9,714 nucleotides of DNA from DAINRZ01 sp964634885. GTDB lineage: Bacteria > Bacteroidota > Ignavibacteria > Kapaibacteriales > UBA2268. Position numbers and translations under genes: made by a program. The DNA lies in the NCBI GenBank assembly GCA_964634885.1, contig CAZWLN010000094.1:1-9714 (forward strand), read 5' to 3'. Positions 1-6,003 of the stretch are shown piece by piece. Each line of letters begins with the position of its first letter. Within the stretch, counting starts at the first letter, position 1. The notes beneath the pieces were generated by a model. It ran no database searches. It was not told the origin of the DNA and saw only the letters and a list, made by a program, of their open reading frames with translations.

Positions 1-77
1 TGCCGTCCGGATCATACACAATCCAGATGACAACAGGCGATTACTTACAGACACGCAACCTCAATGTAGTCAAATAA
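1..77 (+). CDS. C-terminal end of a T9SS type A sorting-domain protein (partial)
   Basis: Only the last 24 complete codons are inside the window (first full codon at 3, TAA stop at 75-77). They read PSGSYTIQMTTGDYLQ, four further residues, then NVVK. This is the usual end of a T9SS type A C-terminal sorting domain: a P-x-G-x-Y turn, a beta strand, a short polar turn, and a last strand ending in a lysine. Such domains direct a protein through the outer membrane, where the sortase PorU removes them. The passenger lies outside the window, so what the protein does cannot be told. It is followed directly by an intrinsic terminator, which supports this as the true gene end. Confidence 0.75.
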   Translation, partial: PSGSYTIQMTTGDYLQTRNLNVVK

Positions 78-104
78 CCAACAACTGCATAGAGAAGATA
101 ACCG

Positions 105-140
105 ACGCCGGAGCCGAAAGCTCCGGCGTTTTTTTATTTT
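105..140 (+). terminator. Intrinsic terminator after the T9SS cargo gene
   Basis: A perfect 10-bp stem pairs 105-114 with 120-129 around the 5-base loop CGAAA and runs into a T tract (129-135, then A, then four more T). It starts 27 bases after the stop codon of the upstream gene and has every feature of a Rho-independent terminator. Confidence 0.9.
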
Positions 141-181
141 ATATGAATCAAAATTTTGACTCGAGTAAAAAAATGGACCTT

Positions 182-618
182 CACTATTTGAAGTGGGTAA
201 ATAACGAATAATAACAAATATTTTTTTTCAAATCTTAATGGACACACCCCGGCTGCTGCCGCAGCCACCCATCTTTTTAGAGGGGTTAAGACCTGACATT
301 ACGCTCCCCCTCCGGCAAGAGTGGGTCGGTGGCTGTGTAATGGCGCTTTATGACTGTATTATTGTCAGATCAACAATTCCTGCTAATACCCATAATCGTA
401 ATGATTAGTACTATTTAAACCTATACTGAATAGGGAATAGCCATTCTTTTTATTTACCCACTAAAAAAAGATGAAGAACCGATATATTGTAGTTCAAGTA
501 TATTTCCTGCGGTGGAAGAGTATAATTTTAATTTTCATTGCCCCGGGCTTCAGCTCGTGGTTAATATATTCACTTTTCATTTTTTCCCAATCACCAAGTA
601 ATTCACCTGTCCAGCTAT
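182..618 (-). repeat. Repeat element copy A (MITE/REP-like, non-coding)
   Basis: This stretch matches, in reverse orientation, a second element at about 4341-4710. Shared landmarks, read on the minus strand from the right end, are: GGACAGGT followed by AATT and TTGG (612 leftward); an imperfect hairpin at 560-541 resembling CCACGAGC/GCTCGTGG, followed by ATGAAAA; a block of about 29 bases at 482-454 containing GGTTCTTCATC and AGTGGGTAA; a GC-rich palindromic core at 241-340; and TTACCCACTTCAAATAGTG at 200-182. No credible ORF is present. It fills most of the 540-base gap between the upstream gene and the minus-strand gene. The outer limits are estimates, because similarity to copy B fades gradually. 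The palindrome resembles REP/IS200-type non-autonomous elements, but no transposase lies in the window. Confidence 0.7.
241..340. repeat. GC-rich palindromic core within repeat copy A
   Basis: This GC-rich island sits in AT-rich sequence. It contains CACCCC, then a small hairpin (GGCTGC at 251-256 pairing with GCAGCC at 261-266), then CAGCCACC (262-269), which is repeated in inverted form as GGTGGCTG (328-335). The style (CACCCC plus C-rich/G-rich arms) matches the core of copy B and the tandem repeat at the right edge. Its role is unknown. It looks like a short palindrome inserted in, or belonging to, the larger element. Confidence 0.55.
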
Positions 619-677
619 TACAGTGAAAGAACAAAGATTACTAATCAGGCAATAAAATTGAAAGGTAGGGCAAATAC

Positions 678-2102
678 TTATTTGAATTTATCAAAGATAC
701 TTTTAATCGACAATTTCCGCCGGGCAATGCCGATGCCGACCGACAGGCTGCGGGAACACTCGGGACACCTGCTGTTCATGATGTTACTTCCGTCGATTAC
801 CATTGTCGTGGAGCCGCCGCCGTCAAGGTTGAGGGCGTCGTAAGCGCCTATTCGCCTCATGATATAGGCCAACTGCTTCAGGTCGGCGCCAAGAAGCTTA
901 CCCCTGCCGTTTGAGCCTTCAGTCGTAACTAAATAAATCTTCGATTTGTCTCTGCTTGTACCGATTGCCGTCCTGCGGAGGTCCCCCTTGACAAAACGCT
1001 TAGACTTGGAAGTCTCGCGCGGAGCTTCGACGATTATCCTGCCGTCCCTGACAAGGCGCGGCGTACCGCACAATCCGTGATAGAACACAGTATTGCTCAT
1101 CTGGTTTGTAGAGTACCTCAATGTAACCGTATCGCCTATCGAGGGTATGAGCTTCCTGTTGGCGCCAATACCGAAAGTCATTACGATGCCGTTCGAGGGT
1201 ATAAACATGCTGCCGCTTTTCTGCGAGGCAGTAACCACAGCCCTGAATTCCCTGTTCATGGCAGGTTTGCCGAGGTACCTCAGGCTTATCTTAGGGAAAT
1301 AATAATCGAAATCAGAGTTGCGTTTGATGCGGTACAATTCCTGTCTCAGTTTAACCGAATCGAACTGGGACTCGGAAATATCTTTGTACTTCTTGTCTTT
1401 GAGAGCGTCCTTGAGCATCTTGTCGATTTTCCTCTGGGAAATGTAAGGAACCCTGTCACCGGCATAAGAATTGTAGATGGCAACACCGGCAGAGTCATCG
1501 CGCCGGTTGACATAGTAGCTTGTGTAAATCAGGCTGTCCCTGTTGCTGATGCGGCAACTGGTTTCAAAACCGTCGATGTACAGCTTACCGTTACCGTCAA
1601 TGAAAGCGCTGTTCCACTTCATTACGTTTTTCAGCTCGACAATTTCTCCATCGATGAGCGTGGGGCCCATGGGATAATTGGTATAGGCCTTCCAGAAGCT
1701 CCCGTTCACGGCTGCCAGCATAAAGAATTTGTGAGTGGAATCATAGTCATTGATCATCGTGTGGAGGCGTTCGACGTCACTGGTGTTGTTGCCGGCTTTC
1801 ATCACCTCTAATTTATACTCAGGGCTGCTCACGTCGGCAATAACAACGTTTGCCATTATATAGCTGTCTTCAACCTTGAACCGGTACCTCCTGAACTCTA
1901 CCCCGGGGGCAAGCATTGTTTTCTTTGAAGCACCGTACAGCTTGGGGACGATTTCTGTTTCGACTTCCGGCTTATTCTGCGGGAAGGACATAATGGACTG
2001 TGCCCCGGAGCGTTCGGGGCCTGTAAACAGCGAAAAAAACAACAGCATTGCTGCTGTTGCGGTTAGAACAGTCTTGATATTTCCTGTATTTATTCTCAAC
2101 AC
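678..2102 (-). CDS. Secreted phosphodiester glycosidase-family (NAGPA-like) protein
   Basis: This protein of 474 residues begins with a basic n-region and a hydrophobic stretch (about 11-27), suggesting Sec export. The rest matches the phosphodiester glycosidase family (NAGPA domain), whose animal member uncovers mannose-6-phosphate by removing GlcNAc. Bacterial members are mostly uncharacterised envelope hydrolases. Visible family motifs are VNGSFW (132-137), GPTLIDGEI (146-154), GTPRLVRDGRI (346-356), RRTAIG (376-381), LNLDGGGSTTMVIDG (424-438) and RSLSVGIGI (451-459). A lysine-rich, probably helical insert at about 222-265 separates the two halves. The frame is closed by TGA just upstream, so the start is GTG at 2102 or the next codon TTG; the first internal ATG (residue 19) would remove the charged n-region. 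It is divergent from the hydratase gene across a 143-base spacer. The substrate is not known. Family assignment is strong; enzymatic activity is inferred. Confidence 0.88.
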   Translation of the reverse strand: MLRINTGNIKTVLTATAAMLLFFSLFTGPERSGAQSIMSFPQNKPEVETEIVPKLYGASKKTMLAPGVEFRRYRFKVEDSYIMANVVIADVSSPEYKLEVMKAGNNTSDVERLHTMINDYDSTHKFFMLAAVNGSFWKAYTNYPMGPTLIDGEIVELKNVMKWNSAFIDGNGKLYIDGFETSCRISNRDSLIYTSYYVNRRDDSAGVAIYNSYAGDRVPYISQRKIDKMLKDALKDKKYKDISESQFDSVKLRQELYRIKRNSDFDYYFPKISLRYLGKPAMNREFRAVVTASQKSGSMFIPSNGIVMTFGIGANRKLIPSIGDTVTLRYSTNQMSNTVFYHGLCGTPRLVRDGRIIVEAPRETSKSKRFVKGDLRRTAIGTSRDKSKIYLVTTEGSNGRGKLLGADLKQLAYIMRRIGAYDALNLDGGGSTTMVIDGSNIMNSRCPECSRSLSVGIGIARRKLSIKSIFDKFK

Positions 2103-2183
2103 TTCTCAAAAATTTGCAAACTTCAAAGGAAATAAAACGTTAAGTTTGGACAAATTATTGGTTACAATAAAAATCTTTATTAG

Positions 2184-2213
2184 TTTACTAAGTTGAGATG
2201 ATTGTATTATAAT
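2184..2213 (+). promoter_or_regulatory. Candidate sigma70-like promoter for the hydratase-waaA pair
   Basis: TTTACT (2184-2189, four of six to the TTGACA consensus), an 18-base spacer and a perfect TATAAT (2208-2213) lie 32 bases before the TTG start at 2246. The -10 box is inside a palindromic ATTATAAT that also gives a -10-like TATAAT on the minus strand, so this 143-base divergent spacer may hold promoters for both genes. No convincing -35 partner was found for the minus strand. Confidence 0.4.
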
Positions 2214-2245
2214 TGATTAAATTAAAGAAAACATAAGGGTATAAC

Positions 2246-3025
2246 TTGGATTATTCATCGATAATTTTTGACAGGAAAAATGACCATGCAATAATCACCC
2301 TGAACAGGCCGGACAAACTCAATGCCCTGAACAGGACGACGTTCGACGAGCTGGACGACGCCACAGGCCTTGTTGAAAGCGACGGTTCCGTCCGCGCGCT
2401 GGTCATCACCGGCAGCGGCAAAGCCTTTGCTGCCGGCGCAGACATCCGGGAATTGCAGGCTGTTACGGCTCAGACTGCAAAAGAATTCTCACAATACGGC
2501 TCCGCAATACTGACTCGCATAGAGCAATTGGCTATCCCCGTCATTGCCGCCGTCAACGGCTACGCGCTCGGCGGCGGCTGCGAACTGGCGCTGGCCTGCC
2601 ACATCAGGTTCGCATCGGACAATGTTGTCATGGGGCTGCCCGAACTCAATCTCGGCATCATTCCCGGCTACGGCGGCACTCAACGCCTTACACGAATAGC
2701 AGGCAGGGCAAAGGCTTTGGAGCTGATTCTCTCGGGAGAGGCAATCGGCGCGGAAGAAGCCCTTCGCATAGGCCTTGTCAATGCTGTTTTCCCACAGGAT
2801 CAGCTGATGGCCAGAACTCTCGAATTCGTCGAAAAATTGCTGAAGAAGGCGCCGCTTGCTGTTACCGCTGCAATTAAAGCTGTCCGTGCAGCCGCAGAAA
2901 CTACGCTTGCCGAAGGCCCTGACTATGAATCGGGCTTGTTTGCCGAGCTTTGCAGCACGGAAGATTTCAGGGAAGGCACCGCCGCTTTCCTGCAAAAAAG
3001 AAAAGTAATATTTAACGGAAGATAG
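2246..3025 (+). CDS. Enoyl-CoA hydratase/isomerase family protein (crotonase)
   Basis: A full-length crotonase of 259 residues, the usual length. It probably hydrates trans-2-enoyl-CoA to 3-hydroxyacyl-CoA in the cytoplasm, as in fatty-acid oxidation or a related acyl-CoA pathway. Motifs in order are LNRPDKLNALN (19-29), the CoA/oxyanion-hole segment KAFAAGADI (59-67), NGYALGGGCELALAC (104-118) and GLPELNLGIIPGYGGTQRL (130-148). Both catalytic glutamates of classic hydratases are present (E113 in GGGCE and E133 in LPE), which favours a true hydratase over a relative lacking one of them. The start is TTG at 2246, because the family N-terminus begins here, AAGGG lies 6 bases upstream, and no ATG is nearby. 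Its exact substrate, and a choice between paaF-, crt- or fadB-like roles, cannot be made from sequence alone. waaA follows after 5 bases. Confidence 0.93.
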   Translation: MDYSSIIFDRKNDHAIITLNRPDKLNALNRTTFDELDDATGLVESDGSVRALVITGSGKAFAAGADIRELQAVTAQTAKEFSQYGSAILTRIEQLAIPVIAAVNGYALGGGCELALACHIRFASDNVVMGLPELNLGIIPGYGGTQRLTRIAGRAKALELILSGEAIGAEEALRIGLVNAVFPQDQLMARTLEFVEKLLKKAPLAVTAAIKAVRAAAETTLAEGPDYESGLFAELCSTEDFREGTAAFLQKRKVIFNGR

Positions 3026-3030
3026 TAATT

Positions 3031-4323
3031 ATGAAATCGAAAGCATATAACCTCCTGTTCATCCCCGCAGCCAAAATCACAATGGCTGCAATGAAATTAT
3101 TCAACAAAAAACTGGCCCTGCGCGAAAAGAACTGCCCGGGAACACTCGAAGCCGTCCGCAGGCTCGAGGCCGGCAAAAAAAGGATTTGGTTCCACGCTGC
3201 CTCCATGGGCGAATTCGAACAGGCGAAACCCCTGATTGAATTAATAAAAAAGAACCATCCGGACATTCAGGTAATCGTTACCTTCTTCTCTCCTTCCGGC
3301 TACGAGAACCAGAAGAACTACAAATTCGCCGACTCGCTGTCGTATATGCCTTTCGACACTGCCACCAACGTAAAAGCCTTCCTCGACCTTGCACGTCCGG
3401 ACGCCGCCGTTTTCGTCCGCTATGAGATCTGGCGCAATTACTTGGAAGAAATTAAAAGCAGGAAAATACCGCTCTATTTAATATGCGCAACCGAACCGTC
3501 CGGCGCCATCATGAAAAGCTTCCTGTTCAACGGCTTTACCCGGAAGAATTACAATTTCTTCGACAGGATATTTACTGTCGGCGACAATCACAGCGCCTTC
3601 TTCGGGAAACTCGGCGTTACCGCTGCCGTTGAGACTCTCTCGGACACCAGGTACGACAGGATTGTCGAGAACATCAACGCCGGCAGGGAGAAGATGATAC
3701 TCTCGGCAGGAATCTTCCCGGAGGAAGACTTCATCGTCGTCGCGGGCAGCACATGGAAACCCGATGAGGACATCATCGTTCCCGCAATCGGCAGATTGGA
3801 GAATGAAGGTGTAAAAATACGCGTCCTCTATGTCCCCCACGAACCGACAAAAGAACACGTAGAACAGCTGAGCCACAGGATCGGCAGGGCTGTCCTCCTC
3901 AGCGAAATGCTGGCGCTGAAACAGCAGCAGATGCCTGTAACCGCCATCCGTAACTTCCTTGCGGACAATCATGTAATCGTGGACAGCATCGGCAAGCTGC
4001 TGAGCCTGTACAAGTACGCCAGATGCGCCTACATAGGCGGGGCTTTCGGCGCCGGCGTCCACAGCGTGGCAGAGCCTGCCGGTTACGGAGTGCCTCTGGC
4101 CTGCGGGACGGGTTTTCACAGTTCACACGACGCCGTGGAGCTAAGCAAGTCTGACGCTTTGACGATTGTCAAAAGCAGTGAAGACTTCTACGACTGGGTT
4201 AAAATGAACCGTGAAAATGAGAACAAAAGAAAAGCTGCCGGCAAAATCGCAAAAGACTACATCTTCAGCCGCAAAGGCTCGACCGAAAAGATTTACCGGG
4301 CAATCAGTACGGCGATTATCTGA
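3031..4323 (+). CDS. waaA: 3-deoxy-D-manno-octulosonic acid (Kdo) transferase
   Basis: This 430-residue glycosyltransferase (GT30 family, also called kdtA) transfers Kdo from CMP-Kdo to the lipid A precursor on the cytoplasmic face of the inner membrane, an essential step in LPS assembly. The N-terminal domain carries a hydrophobic, membrane-associating start (about 8-24) and IWFHAASMGEFEQAKPLIE (52-70), where E61 corresponds to the catalytic base. The C-terminal nucleotide-sugar domain shows DTRYDR (205-210), AGSTWKPDED (238-247), VPHEP (268-272) and the signature DSIGKLLSLYKYA (318-330) followed by YIGGAFGAGVHSVAEPAGYG (334-353). The ATG at 3031 is 5 bases after the hydratase stop, with GGAAG inside the end of that gene, so the two are probably co-transcribed. 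It shows the organism makes LPS. How many Kdo residues it adds cannot be told. Repeat copy B begins about 20 bases after its stop. Confidence 0.95.
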   Translation: MKSKAYNLLFIPAAKITMAAMKLFNKKLALREKNCPGTLEAVRRLEAGKKRIWFHAASMGEFEQAKPLIELIKKNHPDIQVIVTFFSPSGYENQKNYKFADSLSYMPFDTATNVKAFLDLARPDAAVFVRYEIWRNYLEEIKSRKIPLYLICATEPSGAIMKSFLFNGFTRKNYNFFDRIFTVGDNHSAFFGKLGVTAAVETLSDTRYDRIVENINAGREKMILSAGIFPEEDFIVVAGSTWKPDEDIIVPAIGRLENEGVKIRVLYVPHEPTKEHVEQLSHRIGRAVLLSEMLALKQQQMPVTAIRNFLADNHVIVDSIGKLLSLYKYARCAYIGGAFGAGVHSVAEPAGYGVPLACGTGFHSSHDAVELSKSDALTIVKSSEDFYDWVKMNRENENKRKAAGKIAKDYIFSRKGSTEKIYRAISTAII

Positions 4324-4377
4324 TTGCATAAGCACAAAAGTAAACAGGGACAGGTTAATTGTTTGGGGATTTAATAG

Positions 4378-4397
4378 CCACGAGCTTAAGCTCGTGG
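4378..4397. repeat. Perfect 20-bp REP-like palindrome in copy B
   Basis: CCACGAGCTTAAGCTCGTGG is self-complementary over all 20 bases. The corresponding site in copy A (541-560) keeps most of the pairing but has one mismatch and one G-T pair. Its form is like REP palindromes handled by IS200-type (RAYT) transposases; that link is inference. There is no T tract, so it is not called a terminator. Confidence 0.6.
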
Positions 4398-4561
4398 TAA
4401 TGAAAAATAATGGCTTATACTCGGTTCTTCATCATTTTTAGTGGGTAACTAAAAATAGTTCTTTACTTCAGTATGAGTACAATTTTATTAGAAATCATGA
4501 TGATCGTAATTAAGCCGTATAAGCTATTCGATATGTGTTCGGAATTATACTATACGAGGTT

Positions 4562-4655
4562 CACCCCACCTAAATCCTCCCCAAGGGGAGGACTTTAAGA
4601 ACCACTCCTCCTTTCTCTCTTTCTCCTTCCCCTTGGGGAAGGCCGGGATGGGGTG
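4562..4655. repeat. CACCCC...GGGGTG palindromic core within copy B
   Basis: Outer arms CACCCC (4562-4567) and GGGGTG (4650-4655) enclose two tight palindromes, TCCTCCCC-AA-GGGGAGGA (4575-4592) and CCTTCCCC-TT-GGGGAAGG (4625-4642). This is the same style of intergenic palindrome as 241-340 and the repeat at 9517-9714. It interrupts otherwise AT-rich sequence. Confidence 0.65.
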
Positions 4656-4710
4656 TCTTCTGTGTATGAGCATTTATCTTTCAATTTCTTCTTACCCACT
4701 ACAAATAGTG

Positions 4711-5069
4711 AAAAACCTTATGCTCTTTCTCCCCCCAGGTTTTTCATCTGCCGCTGAAATTGCACTCCGGCTTACCCTCACGGGTTTTGTAACTTATTAT
4801 ATATCAACACGTTACAAACAAAAAAAACGTTTGCTAATGTAAAAAATATTTTTTATATTGACAATACCAGTAAATGGTATTTAAAAATTTAATGTTGGGA
4901 GACGTTTTGGCTCTGAAGGGAAAATACAATAATGTAATATTAGAAGATGTTACAGGAAGTGTGGCTTCATTAGTGTCTAAGTAGAAACACTTAGATATAC
5001 CGGGAAATACGTAGATGAGAAAAACAGAAGAAAATGAAGTTCTTTGAAAATACAAAAACATGTTAATAT
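4711..5069. other. AT-rich non-coding spacer
   Basis: I see no supportable gene here. The stretch is AT-rich with stops in all frames, except for a low-complexity minus-strand frame (5061-4834) that has no ribosome site or recognisable protein features. The only structure noted is a 7-bp inverted repeat, TCTAAGT (4976-4982) with ACTTAGA (4989-4995), around a 6-base loop. It may be debris around repeat copy B. Confidence 0.5.
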
Positions 5070-5076
5070 GCCGGCG

Positions 5077-5107
5077 AAAAAAAACGCCGGCGAAAAAATC
5101 GCCGACG
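5077..5107 (-). terminator. Orphan minus-strand intrinsic terminator
   Basis: Read on the minus strand, 5107-5100 (CGTCGGCG) pairs with 5092-5085 (CGCCGGCG) through 8 pairs including one G-U. The 7-base loop is ATTTTTT, and eight T residues (5084-5077) follow at once. That is a textbook Rho-independent terminator, yet no minus-strand gene lies to its right. On the plus strand the same bases form a GCCGGCG/CGCCGGC hairpin (5070-5076 with 5085-5091) with an A8 loop and no T tract. Confidence 0.5.
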
Positions 5108-5168
5108 CGCTCCGGGAAAGGTTCGAATCAATTCAAAACCACTTGGACGATTGCTTACTTTTCCCGGA
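5077..5168 (-). ncRNA. Possible small structured RNA ending in the orphan terminator
   Basis: On the minus strand, TCCGGGAAA (5168-5160) can pair perfectly with TTTCCCGGA (5119-5111). Between them is an inner hairpin, GGTT/AACC plus GAA/TTC closed by TTGA. A canonical terminator with a T8 tract follows. A closing stem, inner hairpin and terminator in 92 bases is how many small RNAs are built. No known RNA family is recognised and no convincing minus-strand promoter was found, so it could instead be an operator-like inverted repeat around the plus-strand promoter. Confidence 0.25.
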
Positions 5169-5179
5169 ACTAATATAAT
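5151..5179 (+). promoter_or_regulatory. Candidate sigma70-like promoter of the cysteine-rich cassette
   Basis: TTGCTT (5151-5156), a 17-base spacer and a perfect TATAAT (5174-5179) lie 30 bases before the ATG at 5210. One arm of a 9-bp inverted repeat (5111-5119 with 5160-5168) falls inside the spacer, so a regulator or RNA structure could affect this promoter. Confidence 0.45.
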
Positions 5180-5209
5180 TAATTTTAACCAATTATTATA
5201 GGAGTTCCT

Positions 5210-5752
5210 ATGAGAAAATTTCAATTAATGGCAGTATTGGCTGCCGCACTTGTTTTAATGTCGATTAGTTTAAAAGCGGATGACAATTGTTGCCCACCCA
5301 ATGACTACCTTCTTCCCTGCTATGATGCGGATTATGCATGTGAATCCCCCGACAATGGTTGGACACATGAAACCTACACCTTTAATTTCCAGAATGAGTA
5401 TGTTACTGATTGCTGTCCAGTTACAATCGATTACTGTGTAAGAGATTGCAATAATAGTGATAATGAAAGAAAACAAGTATATATCTGTTCAGTAACATAT
5501 CCAGACAATTGCTTATCTTATTATAATCCTGATGATCCCCAGCTAAAAGCAGAAAGACAAAGCGAGTTATGGGGAATCCTGTATGGAAAGATTACAGAAA
5601 AAAAGTTTCAAGAAGTATATGATAATGCTTCTGCAGAAGAGAAAGAACTATATAGGTGCCCAGGAGTAACAGGCGGTGGAAGCTTCAATAACATAAGGTT
5701 CAATATTTCTTACTTTCGCGCTTCTTGTGCATCATATTGCACTTTTTACTAG
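5210..5752 (+). CDS. Cysteine-rich secreted protein, function unknown
   Basis: This 180-residue protein has a clear Sec signal peptide (hydrophobic 6-21, likely cleavage near LKA-DD at 22-25). The mature part has 13 cysteines, implying several disulfides outside the cytoplasm. A motif CC-x-V-x3-YC near the middle (CCPVTIDYC), followed by ERKQVYIC, recurs in the next ORF as CCKVETQYC, suggesting a repeated domain. A charged, probably helical segment (KAERQSELWGILYGK, then AEEKELYRC) links the middle to the end. The start is well set: GGAG lies 5 bases before the ATG and a promoter just upstream. It ends at TAG (5750-5752), but the same frame stays open beyond that stop, so this may be only the first part of a longer protein. 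Codon use is AT-rich, unlike the hydratase and waaA. I do not recognise the family; adhesive or structural roles would be guesses. Confidence 0.8.
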   Translation: MRKFQLMAVLAAALVLMSISLKADDNCCPPNDYLLPCYDADYACESPDNGWTHETYTFNFQNEYVTDCCPVTIDYCVRDCNNSDNERKQVYICSVTYPDNCLSYYNPDDPQLKAERQSELWGILYGKITEKKFQEVYDNASAEEKELYRCPGVTGGGSFNNIRFNISYFRASCASYCTFY

Positions 5753-5767
5753 TTAATTGAGGATCAA

Positions 5768-5992
5768 ATGTGGACAAACTCAAAAGAGGTTCCCTGCTCC
5801 TTAGAAGGAGTATGTTGCAAGGTCGAGACACAATATTGTGTCGATGAAAACGGAGAATTAATATCTTATACTACATATACTTCTTCTGAACAAGGATTAC
5901 TATGTACCACATATACACCGGTAGAAACATGTACCGGAGCATATTTATTTATTGAACAAACTCCGTGTACAGCCGTTTGCGGAAATAATTAG
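5768..5992 (+). CDS. Cysteine-rich ORF in frame with the preceding gene (second domain or its remnant)
   Basis: This ORF of 74 residues with 8 cysteines has no signal peptide. It is in exactly the same frame as the gene before it, separated only by TAG and five sense codons (LIEDQ). CCKVETQYC here mirrors CCPVTIDYC upstream, and the pattern continues with CTGAYL and PCTAVCGNN. A cytoplasmic protein with this cysteine density is unlikely, so it probably was, or still is through readthrough, the C-terminal domain of one protein of about 260 residues. Independent translation remains possible: GAGG lies 6 bases before the ATG. Its stop codon overlaps the AGGAGG site of the next gene (TAGGAGG), which points to translational coupling. 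It could equally be a recently split pseudogene or a sequencing error. Confidence refers to the ORF being a coding segment. Confidence 0.6.
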   Translation: MWTNSKEVPCSLEGVCCKVETQYCVDENGELISYTTYTSSEQGLLCTTYTPVETCTGAYLFIEQTPCTAVCGNN

Positions 5993-6003
5993 GAGGTAAG
6001 ACA

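Larger units (their letters stand above)
4341..4710 (+). repeat. Repeat element copy B (MITE/REP-like, non-coding)
   Basis: This is the inverted partner of copy A. In order it has GGACAGGT with AATT and TTGG (4348 onward), the perfect 20-bp palindrome CCACGAGCTTAAGCTCGTGG (4378-4397) followed by ATGAAAA, a 28-base block at 4421-4448 that matches copy A with one indel and one substitution, a GC-rich palindromic core (4562-4655), and TTACCCACTACAAATAGTG (4692-4710), which ends in a small inverted repeat. Relative to copy A it lacks about 25 bases between GATT and the palindrome. It starts about 18 bases after the waaA stop. No protein is credible here. The boundary near 4341 rests on weak similarity (GTAA-x-AG before GGACAGGT). 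Confidence 0.7.

Noticed and set aside
540..636. Minus-strand open stretch in repeat copy A reading W-T-G-E-L-L-G-D-W
   Set aside because: Short, no start signal, and copy B does not keep the frame; it looks like repeat sequence rather than a gene.
1077..1811. Plus-strand ORF of 244 codons inside the glycosidase gene
   Set aside because: Antisense shadow of a gene with clear family motifs; the translation shows no recognisable domain.
2489..2995. Minus-strand ORF of 168 codons
   Set aside because: Antisense to the hydratase catalytic region; an open frame caused by GC-rich codon use.
3478..4119. Minus-strand ORF of 213 codons
   Set aside because: Antisense shadow of waaA, whose motifs on the plus strand are unambiguous.
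4211..4441. Plus-strand ORF of 76 codons running out of the waaA end
   Set aside because: Overlaps waaA in another frame and continues into repeat copy B; it only translates the palindrome.
4633..4842. ORF of 69 codons across the right part of repeat copy B
   Set aside because: Starts within the GC-rich palindrome and crosses the repeat end; no ribosome site and no family.
4834..5061. Minus-strand ORF of 75 codons in the AT-rich spacer
   Set aside because: Low-complexity composition, no ribosome site, no recognisable features.
5111..5168. tRNA-like GTTCGAATC sequence, possible tRNA remnant or attachment site
   Set aside because: The flanking bases do not form a T-arm stem on either strand, and no acceptor stem, anticodon arm or CCA can be traced.
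5750..5752. Genome-wide reading of TAG as an amino acid
   Set aside because: TAG closes the hydratase gene (3023-3025), the 5768 ORF (5990-5992) and the last gene (9422-9424) at sensible ends.
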